Below are positions 52,506 through 60,908 of a DNA stretch of 64,000 bases, in pieces. Made by a program: the position numbers and the translations under genes. Numbering within the stretch: position 1 is the first letter of the stretch; every line of letters starts with the position of its first letter. Below the pieces are notes generated by a model. It was given only the letters and a program-made list of their open reading frames with translations, did no database searches and was not told the origin of the DNA. The stretch is from Trichococcus paludicola. GTDB lineage: Bacteria > Bacillota > Bacilli > Lactobacillales > Aerococcaceae. The stretch covers positions 186,001-250,000 of the forward strand of contig NZ_QBLC01000001.1 of NCBI RefSeq assembly GCF_003052295.1. The letters run 5' to 3'.

Positions 52506-53570
52506 TTATTTAGTTGCTTTTTCCAGATGCTTACTGCGCAGTTGGCCACAAGCAGCATCGATGTCGGTGCCGTGTTCCTTGCGGATGACGCAGTTGATGT
52601 TGTTCTTTTTGAGGATATCATAGAATGCCAAAATATCCTTTTTGGTGCTGCGTTCGTATTTGATGTGTTCAGCAACCGGATTGTAAGGGATCAGGTTCAC
52701 GTAGGACAGGTGACGCTTATCCTTCAATAAGGCGACCAATTCATGCGCCTGTTCCGGTCTGTCGTTCACGCCAGAGATCATGATGTATTCGAAAGTGATG
52801 CGGCGGTTCGTCTTTTCCAGATATTCGTCGATGGCGGACATGACTTCCTTCAGCGGGTGTTTGCGGTTGATGCGCATCATACGGCTACGGATTTCATCGT
52901 TCGGCGCGTGGAGGGACAAAGCCAAGTTGACTTGCAGTCCGTTTTCCGCGAATTCCCGGATCTTCGGAGCCAATCCACTGGTGGAAACGGTGATGTGACG
53001 CGCGCCGATTGCCAAACCTTTGGCATGGTTGACGATGTTCAGGAAGGCGATGACATTATCGTAGTTGTCGAACGGTTCGCCGATGCCCATCACAACGATG
53101 TGGCTGACGCGTTCGCCATTGCCTTTTTGATCCAAGTAGTGCTGGATCTGCATGATTTGCGCAACGATTTCGCCGGCAGTCAGATCGCGTTGTTTCCGTT
53201 TCAGGCCGCTTGCGCAGAACGTGCAGCCGATATCGCAGCCGACTTGCGTCGTAACGCAGACGGACAGGCCATATTCTTGACGCATCAGGACGGTTTCAAT
53301 CATCAGTTTGTCTTCCAGCTGAAAGAGGTATTTAGTTGTGCCGTCCGCTGATTCCTGGACGACCACTTGATTCAGGGGCTGCAGCAAGAAGGTGTCGGAG
53401 AGAAGGGCAACCAAATCTTTTGACAGGTTCGTCATTTCCGAGAAATCGAGGACCCGTTTGATATATAGCCAGTCCCAGATCTGTTGGGCGCGGAATTTTT
53501 TCTGGCCTTGTTCCAACAACCAAGCTTCCAGCTGATCCAAAGTCAATCCATAAATAGAAGGTGTATTCAT
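52506..53570 (-). CDS. rlmN: 23S rRNA (adenine2503-C2)-methyltransferase
   Basis: A 354-residue radical SAM methyltransferase that methylates A2503 of 23S rRNA (and A37 of some tRNAs). The cluster cysteines are at 112, 116 and 119 ([11 protein letters not shown]); the catalytic C-terminal cysteine is in AACGQLR near 344, and the partner cysteine lies in the [19 protein letters not shown] region context. ATG follows AAAGGAAAG. The -10-like TATGAT lies near 53605 on the minus strand. Confidence 0.95.
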   Translation of the reverse strand: MNTPSIYGLTLDQLEAWLLEQGQKKFRAQQIWDWLYIKRVLDFSEMTNLSKDLVALLSDTFLLQPLNQVVVQESADGTTKYLFQLEDKLMIETVLMRQEYGLSVCVTTQVGCDIGCTFCASGLKRKQRDLTAGEIVAQIMQIQHYLDQKGNGERVSHIVVMGIGEPFDNYDNVIAFLNIVNHAKGLAIGARHITVSTSGLAPKIREFAENGLQVNLALSLHAPNDEIRSRMMRINRKHPLKEVMSAIDEYLEKTNRRITFEYIMISGVNDRPEQAHELVALLKDKRHLSYVNLIPYNPVAEHIKYERSTKKDILAFYDILKKNNINCVIRKEHGTDIDAACGQLRSKHLEKATK

Positions 53571-53689
53571 TTTACTTTCCTTTCTTTACCGTTCAAATTT
53601 TCATTCCATATCATAACACATTTTTATGAAAATGGAATCACATCCTTAAAATAAGTAACATGGTGCAAAAATGGCAACTTATTGGATCT

Positions 53690-53738
53690 TCCGTGAGTTG
53701 AGTCCGCGCAGCCTCACGGAGACTTATGACTTGCGCGG
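53690..53738. other. predicted H-type RNA pseudoknot in intergenic DNA
   Basis: TCCGTGAG (53690-53697) pairs with CTCACGGA (53713-53720). The loop between them holds CCGCGCA (53704-53710), which pairs with TGCGCGG (53732-53738) beyond the first stem. The two interleaved perfect stems (8 and 7 bp) have classical pseudoknot geometry. It lies in the 240-bp gap between the end of the Nramp-like gene and rlmN. Confidence 0.5.
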
Positions 53739-53744
53739 AAAATA

Positions 53745-53782
53745 GGCCCCGGATAACCTTTATCCGAGACCCGATTCTTTTT
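53745..53782. terminator. terminator of the Nramp-like gene (possibly both strands)
   Basis: CGGATAA (53750-53756) and TTATCCG (53760-53766) with partly paired GGCCC/GACC flanks. T6 follows at 53777-53782 on the plus strand; on the minus strand the stem is followed by TATTTT. Confidence 0.6.
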
Positions 53783-53810
53783 TAGCCATTATTCACAGAA
53801 AAACAGCCCG

Positions 53811-55088
53811 CTAGAGGCCGAAGAAATCCTTCATGAAAAGCAAGCCGATGCCGAACATCACCAACGTCGCAATGCCGCCGACCACATTTCCCAAACGACG
53901 GTTCGTATGGCTGCCCATCACTTTTTTATTGTTTCCGATGAAGAGGATCAAGAGCATCAAGGGTGGGGCCATCAAGCCATTGATGGCTGCGGAATAGTAC
54001 AAGGCCCTCATCGGATCGATCCCGATGAAATTGATCGTCAGTCCGATGAGCGTCGCGATGGTGATGACGCCGTAGAAACCATGCGCCTCCTTCAGTTTCT
54101 TCCCCAAACCCGTCTCCCAACCGAAAAATTCGGAAATGGCGTAGGATGAGGAGCCAGCCAAAACAGGCACACCAAGCAGTCCCGTTCCGATGATGCCCAA
54201 AGCGAACAACCAATAGGCAAAGTCTCCCACCAATGGCCGAAGCGCCTGAGCGGCCTCCGTCGCGGAGTTGATGGTGGTGATGCCGCTAAGATGAAGGGTC
54301 CCTGCCGTCGTCAACACAATCATGAAAGCAGTGACGGTTGTAAAAAACATCCCGACTATCGTATCAATTTTCATATTCTTGATATCCTTGACAAAGATGC
54401 GGGGTTTCCCGATGCCGATTCCTTTGATTTTATGCTCGACAATCTCTTTTTCCACTTCTTCATCCGCTTGCCAAAAAAACAGGTAAGGGGAAATCGTCGT
54501 ACCTAAAAAGGCCACCACATTAAGCGTGAATTCCCGGGAAGGATAAAAGGTTGGGACAAGGGTGTGCTGAAGGACAGCCCCCCAATCTTGGCGGACCATG
54601 AATGCCGTGAAAAAATAAGCGAACAGAGAAAGCGTCAGTAGCATCAGAAATCTCGAATAATGTTTGTAGTCCATGAAAATTTCCAGAACCAAGGTCAGGG
54701 CCGTCATGACTAGGATCCAAAAAATGAACGGTAAACCGAGCACCATCTGAGCCACCGCGGCCATCGCACCCAGATCGGCACCGATGTTGATCGTATTGGC
54801 GATGAACAGAAGGGAGATTGCCGGATAGCTTACCCACTTAGGATAGGACTGTCTCATGATCCCGGTCAGCCCTTTACCCGAAACCAGCCCAATCCGTCCG
54901 CACATTTCTTGAATAGCAATCGCAAAGATGCAAGAAATCGGAGAAAGCCACAACAGATGAAGGCCGAACATGGCTCCTGTCTGCGAATAGGTGACGATGC
55001 CGGATGGATCATCATCAGAGGCTCCAGTGATGACGCCCGGTCCAAATTTTTTGAGGAATTTTTTGGTATTTTTGAGAATTTTACGCAT
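53811..55088 (-). CDS. Nramp-related divalent metal transporter
   Basis: A 425-residue transporter with about 11 helices. In true Nramp Mn/Fe carriers helix 1 has DPGN and helix 6 has a MPHN-type metal site. Here helix 1 reads ASDDDPSGIVTY and helix 6 reads TTISPYLFFWQ, so the key asparagine and methionine are absent. This resembles Nramp-related proteins, some of which carry magnesium; the ion here is uncertain. Start 55088 follows AGGGAG. Its promoter (55223-55251) gives a leader of about 130 nt. Confidence 0.85.
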   Translation of the reverse strand: MRKILKNTKKFLKKFGPGVITGASDDDPSGIVTYSQTGAMFGLHLLWLSPISCIFAIAIQEMCGRIGLVSGKGLTGIMRQSYPKWVSYPAISLLFIANTINIGADLGAMAAVAQMVLGLPFIFWILVMTALTLVLEIFMDYKHYSRFLMLLTLSLFAYFFTAFMVRQDWGAVLQHTLVPTFYPSREFTLNVVAFLGTTISPYLFFWQADEEVEKEIVEHKIKGIGIGKPRIFVKDIKNMKIDTIVGMFFTTVTAFMIVLTTAGTLHLSGITTINSATEAAQALRPLVGDFAYWLFALGIIGTGLLGVPVLAGSSSYAISEFFGWETGLGKKLKEAHGFYGVITIATLIGLTINFIGIDPMRALYYSAAINGLMAPPLMLLILFIGNNKKVMGSHTNRRLGNVVGGIATLVMFGIGLLFMKDFFGL

Positions 55089-55222
55089 GTTTCTCACTCC
55101 CTTGTTGGGTTGTACATCTGCAACCAGACTTTCCTAAAAATAGTTATGTTAGGCATCATCAGTGCCGGTCAGTAGTGGGTTAAGGGAGCGGCTTGTCCAG
55201 TTTTTTTATCCTCTTTGCCATC

Positions 55223-55251
55223 ATCATACCTACTATTCGTTAAGCTTGCAA
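55223..55251 (-). promoter_or_regulatory. promoter of the Nramp-like gene
   Basis: On the minus strand TTGCAA (55251-55246), 17 bp, TATGAT (55228-55223). The leader ends with a GGTTG/CAACC hairpin just before the ribosome site. Confidence 0.55.
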
Positions 55252-55328
55252 GCACTTGCATCAGCATATGATATACTATTTACAGGAACGCAAAAAACAG
55301 AAAATCGAGATCATCGAGGTGGATTAAA

Positions 55329-55706
55329 ATGGAAGAATCAGCTGTAAAAATTGAAACAATTGATGCATACATCAGCCGCTACGACGAGGATATTCGGGCA
55401 ATCCTGCAGGAATTTCGTCGGCTGATAAAAGAAGAGGCACCTGATGCGACAGAGAAAATCAGTTATCAGATGCCGACCTTCTACCTAAACGGGAACTTGG
55501 TGCATTTTGCTGTGCAGAAAAATCATATCGGTTTCTATCCCGCGCCAAGCGGCGTTGCGGCTTTCAAGGAAGAATTGACGGATTACAAGACCTCAAAAGG
55601 CGCCATTCAATTTCCGCTGACGAAACCTATCCCATACGAGCTTGTGCGCCGGATCGTCCGCTTCCGGGTTGAAGAAGCGATTGGGAAAAAGAAACAGGAC
55701 AAATAA
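55329..55706 (+). CDS. DUF1801 / Fra-YdhG-like protein
   Basis: A 125-residue protein of the DUF1801 family, annotated in Bacillus as a frataxin-like iron chaperone (Fra/YdhG). Typical segments are ATEKISYQMPTFYLNGNLVHFA and HIGFYPAPSGVAAFKEEL. Whether it handles iron here is not shown. ATG follows GAGGTGG. The -10 TATACT lies at 55272. Confidence 0.87.
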   Translation: MEESAVKIETIDAYISRYDEDIRAILQEFRRLIKEEAPDATEKISYQMPTFYLNGNLVHFAVQKNHIGFYPAPSGVAAFKEELTDYKTSKGAIQFPLTKPIPYELVRRIVRFRVEEAIGKKKQDK

Positions 55707-55751
55707 TGAACCGTCCTGCTTGATTATCTGAATTCTAAAAGGAGGAGTATG

Positions 55752-56087
55752 ATGGATCTACATGCTGTCTTAACCAAAGTCATCCCAACACTTGCGAGCC
55801 TGATCGAGGGCATCGGTGTCCTGATCATCCTTTATGGGTGCGTCAAGTCGTTGTATCTGTTCATTCTGGACAGGCTGAATCTGAGCAACAACCAACCGAA
55901 ACTTGAATTGGCCAAAGCTTTGGCGTATAGTCTGGAGTTCAAACTGGCCGCAGAAATATTGAAGACGGTCATCATCCAGACGATCGATGAATTTATTGTG
56001 CTCTCGGCCATCGTCATCCTGCGGGTCGTTCTGACGGTCGTCATCCATTGGGAAATCAAGAGCACTAATTCAGAAGAAGGGGAGTGA
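55752..56087 (+). CDS. DUF1622 family membrane protein
   Basis: An 111-residue membrane protein with two or three helices, matching DUF1622: ASLIEGIGVLIILYGCVKSL, then ALAYSLEFKLAAEILKT and a C-terminal helix ending in WEIK. Function unknown. Two adjacent ATG codons exist; 55752 gives the better distance from AAGGAGGAG (55739-55746). It lies 45 bp after the DUF1801 gene and may be co-transcribed. Confidence 0.85.
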   Translation: MDLHAVLTKVIPTLASLIEGIGVLIILYGCVKSLYLFILDRLNLSNNQPKLELAKALAYSLEFKLAAEILKTVIIQTIDEFIVLSAIVILRVVLTVVIHWEIKSTNSEEGE

Positions 56088-56233
56088 CTTGCGCACTCTC
56101 TCTTTTATTAATTTTATTTTTGAAAAGCGTTCTCTTTTCGCCCCTGTTTTGCCATGCTTTCGACATACTTCTTTCCTATACTGAACTTGTAGAAAAGAAG
56201 ATCACGAAGCATACAAAAAAGGAGCGGATAAAA

Positions 56234-56776
56234 ATGAAAAAGTGGATGAACGGAGCAGTAGGCGGGGCTTTGGCAATCTTATTGTTCAGCGGCACCGGCG
56301 TCATGGCATCCGAAGATGAAGAGTTATCTGGCGCAGCAGCGGTCAGTGAAGGAGAAACGTATACAATAGAAGAAATGTTGGTTTACGCTATCCAGGATGA
56401 ATATATGGCCGAAGCGGCCTACGAAGCGATCATGGATGCATACGGAACGGTCAAACCATTCACAAGCATCGCCAAAGCGGAAGGCACACACATCTCATTA
56501 TTGTTGCCGCTGTTCGAAACTTATGGATTTGAAGTTCCGGAAAATGAAGCGGAAGCCCGTATTGAATTACCGGCGTCCTTGGCGGAAAGCTTTGAAAAAG
56601 GCGTGGCCGGTGAAATCGAAAACATCTCTGTTTATGGACAATTCCTTGAGGCAGATGATTTGCCGGACGATGTCATAAGCGTCTTTGAACGCCTGATGGC
56701 CGCATCCGAAAACCATTTGGCAGCCTTTGAACGGGGCGTAAGCGGAAATCCCGACGGAGCCGGAAGAATAAAATGA
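56234..56776 (+). CDS. exported DUF2202 ferritin-like protein
   Basis: A 180-residue secreted protein: signal peptide (about 1-25, ending VMASE) and a DUF2202 four-helix domain. Glutamate/histidine pairs typical of ferritin-like metal sites are visible in QDEYMAEAAYEAIMD, AEGTHISLLLPLFE, GEIENISVYGQFLE and AASENHLAAFERG. Role unknown, often listed as stress or copper-related. Start 56234 follows AAAAAGGAG; the longer form reads upstream non-coding DNA. Confidence 0.88.
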   Translation: MKKWMNGAVGGALAILLFSGTGVMASEDEELSGAAAVSEGETYTIEEMLVYAIQDEYMAEAAYEAIMDAYGTVKPFTSIAKAEGTHISLLLPLFETYGFEVPENEAEARIELPASLAESFEKGVAGEIENISVYGQFLEADDLPDDVISVFERLMAASENHLAAFERGVSGNPDGAGRIK

Positions 56777-56878
56777 TGCAAAACTATAAAACAAGTCCCG
56801 CGCATAATCAACTTGCGCCAAGTATCTTTTCCGCTTAGAATATAAGGACTGCAATAAAAACGGAAAGGATGACGATGG

Positions 56879-57598
56879 ATGCGATTGGACAAACTGCTCA
56901 ACGAATGCGGCTACGGTTCGCGAGGACAAGTAAAAAAAATGATCAGAAGCAAACAAGTCAGCATCGACGGGGAAATCGTGCTAGCGGACAATCACAATGT
57001 TGATCCACAGCTCCAGACGGTCATCGTCTCGGGGGAAACGCTGACGCAACACACCAATGTCTACTATATGCTGCACAAACCGGCTGGCGTTGTCACGGCG
57101 GTATCCGATGAAGGCAACCCGACCGTCATCGATCTGATCGACCCGTCCGACCGCAGACCGGGCCTCTATCCTGTGGGACGGTTGGACAAGGATACGGAAG
57201 GGCTGCTGTTGATCACGGACAATGGGCAGCTAGGATATCAGCTGCTGCTGCCGCACAAAAAAGTGACGAAGCGCTATGTGGTCGTCGTGAACGAGCTTGT
57301 GACAGCCGCCGATCAGGAAGCCTTCGCTGAAGGAATCGTCTTCCACGGAGGGACGACCTGCAAGCCGGCCTATTTGACCATCCTCAGCCACGGGGACGAT
57401 GAAAGCCGCGTGCTGCTGGATATCAGTGAGGGGAAATTCCACCAAGTGAAGAAGATGTTCCTCTCGGTCGGCAAGAAAGTCACCTATCTGAAACGACTGA
57501 CGATGGGACCGATTGAATTGGATGAATCGATTCCACTGGGGAGCTATCGGCCGCTCAACGAAGCGGAATTGGAACAACTGAAGCCGTATTTCCGCTAG
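56879..57598 (+). CDS. 16S rRNA pseudouridine synthase, RsuA family
   Basis: A 239-residue protein: S4 RNA-binding domain (1-60) and a pseudouridine synthase domain with catalytic aspartate Asp103 in GRLDKDTEGLLL. The length and MGPIELDESIPLGSYRPL end fit RsuA (16S U516). RluB/E/F types are alternatives. ATG preceded by AAAGGATGACG. Terminator follows at 57615. Confidence 0.9.
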   Translation: MRLDKLLNECGYGSRGQVKKMIRSKQVSIDGEIVLADNHNVDPQLQTVIVSGETLTQHTNVYYMLHKPAGVVTAVSDEGNPTVIDLIDPSDRRPGLYPVGRLDKDTEGLLLITDNGQLGYQLLLPHKKVTKRYVVVVNELVTAADQEAFAEGIVFHGGTTCKPAYLTILSHGDDESRVLLDISEGKFHQVKKMFLSVGKKVTYLKRLTMGPIELDESIPLGSYRPLNEAELEQLKPYFR

Positions 57599-57614
57599 AA
57601 AGAAGGCAAATCAA

Positions 57615-57656
57615 CCAAAAAGAGGAGGAGCTAATCAAAGCTCTTCCTCTTTTTGG
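57615..57656. terminator. bidirectional terminator overlapping the MmcQ-like gene end
   Basis: CCAAAAAGAGG pairs with CCTCTTTTTGG, inner AGCT/AGCT. The 3' arm encodes the last residues (QKEEEL) of the leftward gene at 57635. Confidence 0.85.
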
Positions 57657-58021
57657 CGTACTATTGTTTTTTTCCTCGGTTTTGTCTGCGTCAACCGGTA
57701 GCTTTCCGTGATGATGCGGTCAGCAATCGGGAAAAGCTCTTCAGAAACGAGCCGCAGGGTGATCCAGTGGGTCTTGTTCATATGATAGGCGGGCATGATT
57801 TCCGGAATTGTCTCGCGCAGATAGTCGTTCCGCTCGGGGGTGTTCTTCACATTCAGCCAAGTTTCACCATTCCGTTCATAGATGTAGGCAAAGGTTTTGC
57901 GGTTGCCTTCGTGGCGCATGACGGTCCATTCGGAGTCACCGAAAGGATAGTCTTCAATGACGTGCGCGTGCTCTTGGCAAAGGGCAATCAGCCGATTCCT
58001 GACAGAAATTATCTCTTCCAT
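57635..58021 (-). CDS. MmcQ/YjbR family protein
   Basis: A 128-residue protein of the MmcQ/YjbR (CyaY-like fold) family, with DYPFGDSEWTVMRHEGNRKT, WLNVKNTPERNDYLRE and MNKTHWITLRL segments. These are annotated as DNA-binding by structure only; function unknown. Start 58021 follows AGAAGGA. Divergent from the second MarR gene. Confidence 0.88.
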   Translation of the reverse strand: MEEIISVRNRLIALCQEHAHVIEDYPFGDSEWTVMRHEGNRKTFAYIYERNGETWLNVKNTPERNDYLRETIPEIMPAYHMNKTHWITLRLVSEELFPIADRIITESYRLTQTKPRKKTIVRQKEEEL

Positions 58022-58104
58022 ACTGATCCTTCTTTCCGGTTCATTTAATACTACAATCATTATATTAAATTTTCCTGAAAATGGCTCGTATTGTATCGAA
58101 TCCA

Positions 58105-58146
58105 TTGACATATGGATGGATAATGAGATAATAGATAGCATGCTAT
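58105..58146 (+). promoter_or_regulatory. promoter and palindromic operator of the second MarR-ABC operon
   Basis: TTGACA (58105-58110), 16 bp, GATAAT (58127-58132). The perfect 12-bp palindrome ATAGCATGCTAT (58135-58146) follows at the transcription start, a good place for an autorepressor. Confidence 0.65.
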
Positions 58147-58175
58147 GTATAACTGGTCGGAAAGGAGGAAACATT

Positions 58176-58655
58176 TTGATATCACGCGAGATGATGGGTG
58201 TATATATCCCGATGCTCCATAACCAATTTAAGGAACAGATGAACCGACTGGTGGGTAAAATCGACTTGACCACGTCCCAAATCCACATCCTTTTCTATCT
58301 GAAGGGCCGTGGTGACGAGGAAGTGATCCAAAAAGACATCGAGGAGACTTTCAACCTTACCAATCCGACCGTGACCGGAATCATCAAACGGTTGGAAGCG
58401 AAGGGATTCGTCACACGCACGGTCAGTTCGAAGGATGCCCGTTCCAAGAGCATTCATCTTACCGAAAAAAGCATCGCCGCCTCGGAAGAGATGAAGAGGG
58501 CTTTGTATGAAGCCAACAAAAAAGTTTTCGAAGGCTTCACCGATGAAGAACTGGACGTATTAGAAGGGTGCTTCAAAAGGATGCTGCACAACCTGGAAGG
58601 CGGCTGCGGTCACCAACACGGGCACGGGCATCTGCATAAAAAAGAAAACAACTAA
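58176..58655 (+). CDS. MarR family regulator with histidine-rich tail
   Basis: A 159-residue MarR repressor; recognition region DIEETFNLTNPTVTGIIKRL, wing SSKDARSKSIHL. A TTG start at 58176 is used because AAAGGAGG (58161-58168) is 7 nt upstream; ATG 58191 is less well placed. The C-terminus GGCGHQHGHGHLHKKENN is unusual, with five histidines and one cysteine, suggesting metal sensing or binding. First gene of an operon with two ABC half-transporters, 24 bp upstream of the first. Confidence 0.88.
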   Translation: MISREMMGVYIPMLHNQFKEQMNRLVGKIDLTTSQIHILFYLKGRGDEEVIQKDIEETFNLTNPTVTGIIKRLEAKGFVTRTVSSKDARSKSIHLTEKSIAASEEMKRALYEANKKVFEGFTDEELDVLEGCFKRMLHNLEGGCGHQHGHGHLHKKENN

Positions 58656-58679
58656 ATCAGGAAAGAAAAGGTAAAGCAT

Positions 58680-60908
58680 ATGAAAGTGATAATGAAATAC
58701 TTAAAACCGTTTGCCGGTACGATCCTGATTAGCTTGCTGATTTTATTCGGACAAGCAATCGGGGAATTGAGCCTGCCGAATCTGATGAGTGACATCGTCA
58801 ACACCGGCATCCAGAACGGAGGCGTCGAACAGGAAGCGCCTGAAGCTCTGCCGGCGGAAGGCTTCGCACTCATGACACTGTTCATGGATGAAGAGGACAA
58901 GGAAACGTTCCAGAACAGCTATCAGCTGATCGAGGGCGGATCGGCTGAAGCTGAGGCCTACAGCGCAGAATTTCCGGAAAGCCAACAAGCGGATTTCTAC
59001 GTGCTTGATGAAACCGATCCGGAAAAAATGACTTCGTTGGAGAGCATCTTCAGCAAAGCCAGCTACAGCTTCGTGACGTTCATGCAGGAAATGTCTGCTC
59101 AGCAAGGCAACGCTGCGGCGGTCGATGCCGAGAGCGGCTTCGAGGATGCAGATATGAACCAACTTTACGCACTGTTGCCGCAATTGCAGCAGCTACCTCA
59201 GGAAGCTTTCACAGCCTCAATGAAGGTTGCTGATGCTGCCGAGCCGATGCTCTACAGCCAAATCGGGATCCTGTTTATGAAACTCTTCTATGAAGATCTG
59301 GGAGCGGATATGGATGCGCTCCAGAACCAATACATTATGACAAAAGGCGCACAGATGCTCGCCATCGCAGTGGCTGTCTCTGTTGCTTCCGTAGCGGTCG
59401 CATATTTCTCTTCGCGGATCGCCGCGAAAGTTTCCGGCCGGATGAGAAGGGATGTCTTCGCCAAAGTCGAAAGTTTTTCCAACACCGAGTTCGATAACTT
59501 TTCGACCGCATCCTTGATCACCCGCACGACCAATGATGTGCAGCAAATCCAGCAACTGATCACGATCGGTATCCGCATGCTTTGCTATGCACCGATTTTG
59601 GCAACTGGTGGTCTGATCATGGCGATTGACAAGAGTGTCTCGCTGGCATGGACAATCGCCGTTGCGGTCATTGCCCTTGTCGGCATCATGATGACGATCC
59701 TGTCGATTGCGATGCCGAAGTTCAAAGTGTTGCAAAGCTTGACGGACAGATTGAATCTGGTCAGCCGCGAGAACCTTTCCGGCATGATGGTCATCCGCGC
59801 TTTCGGGAATGAACCATTCGAAGAAAACCGCTTCAATGATGCCAATGAAGAGTACACCTTCACAAACCGCTTTGTTCAACGTTTGATGTCCCTTTTGATG
59901 CCGGCGATGATGCTCATCATGAACGGTGTTTCGCTGCTGATCATCTGGTTCGGTAGTCAGCAAGTCGCTGATTCTGCCCTGCAGATTGGGGATATGATGG
60001 CCTACATCCAATATGTGATGCAGATCATCATGGCATTCTTGATGATTTCAATGATGTTCATCTTCCTGCCGCGCGCTTCTGTATCGGCAATCCGGATCGG
60101 GGAAGTGTTAGATACGGATTTGAGCATCACGGATCCGATCGATGCGCAACCGAGCGGAAAGAACGAAGGACTCATCACCTTCAACCATGTTTCTTATCAT
60201 TATCCGAAGGCGAACGAGAATGTATTGACCGACATTTCCTTTACCGCTAGACCAGGCGAAACGACTGCAATCATCGGCTCGACAGGTTCCGGCAAATCGA
60301 CGTTGATCAATCTGATTCCGCGCTTTTATGACGTGACAGACGGCGCCATCGAAATCGATGGCATCGATATCCGGAAAATGACGCAAACCGATCTGCGCCG
60401 CAACATCGGCTATGTTCCTCAAAAGGGGATGCTCTTCTCCGGAGACATCGCTTCAAACGTTCTGTACGGAAAAGACGATGCGTCGATGGATGACATCATG
60501 AAAGCTATTGAAGTCGCCCAAGCGAAAAACTTCGTATCGGATATGGAAGACGGCATCGATACGGCCATCGCACAAGGCGGAGGTAATGTCAGCGGCGGGC
60601 AGAAACAACGCTTGGCCATTGCCCGCGCGTTGGTAAAAAAAGCGTCGATTTATATTTTTGACGACAGCTTTTCAGCGTTGGACTTCAAAACGGATGCGGC
60701 ACTGCGTTCTGCATTGCATGCCTACACGGACAACGCAACCGTCCTGATCGTGGCGCAACGGATCAGCACCATCATGGATGCGGAGCAGATCATTGTCCTC
60801 GATAAAGGCAAAATCGTCGGGATAGGGACTCACGATGCATTGATGAAAAACTGTGAGACTTATCAAGAAATTGCTAAATCTCAGCTTTCAGAGGAGGAAT
60901 TAGCATGA
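58680..60908 (+). CDS. heterodimeric ABC exporter, degenerate-site subunit with large external domain
   Basis: A 742-residue half-transporter. Between helix 1 (about 12-38) and helix 2 (about 221-245) lies an acidic insertion of about 175 residues, predicted to be outside the cell. Walker A is GSTGSGKST, signature VSGGQKQ, and Walker B ends in aspartate (YIFDDSFSA), so this subunit contributes the degenerate ATP site. Pairs with the next gene, whose start overlaps its stop by 4 nt. Probably exports a drug, peptide or lipid; the outside domain may bind or guide substrate. Confidence 0.9.
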   Translation: MKVIMKYLKPFAGTILISLLILFGQAIGELSLPNLMSDIVNTGIQNGGVEQEAPEALPAEGFALMTLFMDEEDKETFQNSYQLIEGGSAEAEAYSAEFPESQQADFYVLDETDPEKMTSLESIFSKASYSFVTFMQEMSAQQGNAAAVDAESGFEDADMNQLYALLPQLQQLPQEAFTASMKVADAAEPMLYSQIGILFMKLFYEDLGADMDALQNQYIMTKGAQMLAIAVAVSVASVAVAYFSSRIAAKVSGRMRRDVFAKVESFSNTEFDNFSTASLITRTTNDVQQIQQLITIGIRMLCYAPILATGGLIMAIDKSVSLAWTIAVAVIALVGIMMTILSIAMPKFKVLQSLTDRLNLVSRENLSGMMVIRAFGNEPFEENRFNDANEEYTFTNRFVQRLMSLLMPAMMLIMNGVSLLIIWFGSQQVADSALQIGDMMAYIQYVMQIIMAFLMISMMFIFLPRASVSAIRIGEVLDTDLSITDPIDAQPSGKNEGLITFNHVSYHYPKANENVLTDISFTARPGETTAIIGSTGSGKSTLINLIPRFYDVTDGAIEIDGIDIRKMTQTDLRRNIGYVPQKGMLFSGDIASNVLYGKDDASMDDIMKAIEVAQAKNFVSDMEDGIDTAIAQGGGNVSGGQKQRLAIARALVKKASIYIFDDSFSALDFKTDAALRSALHAYTDNATVLIVAQRISTIMDAEQIIVLDKGKIVGIGTHDALMKNCETYQEIAKSQLSEEELA

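Noticed and set aside
55089-55222. Manganese or magnesium riboswitch in the long leader of the Nramp-like gene
   Set aside because: Only a small GGTTG/CAACC hairpin is visible; neither the yybP-ykoY nor M-box core sequences could be recognised.
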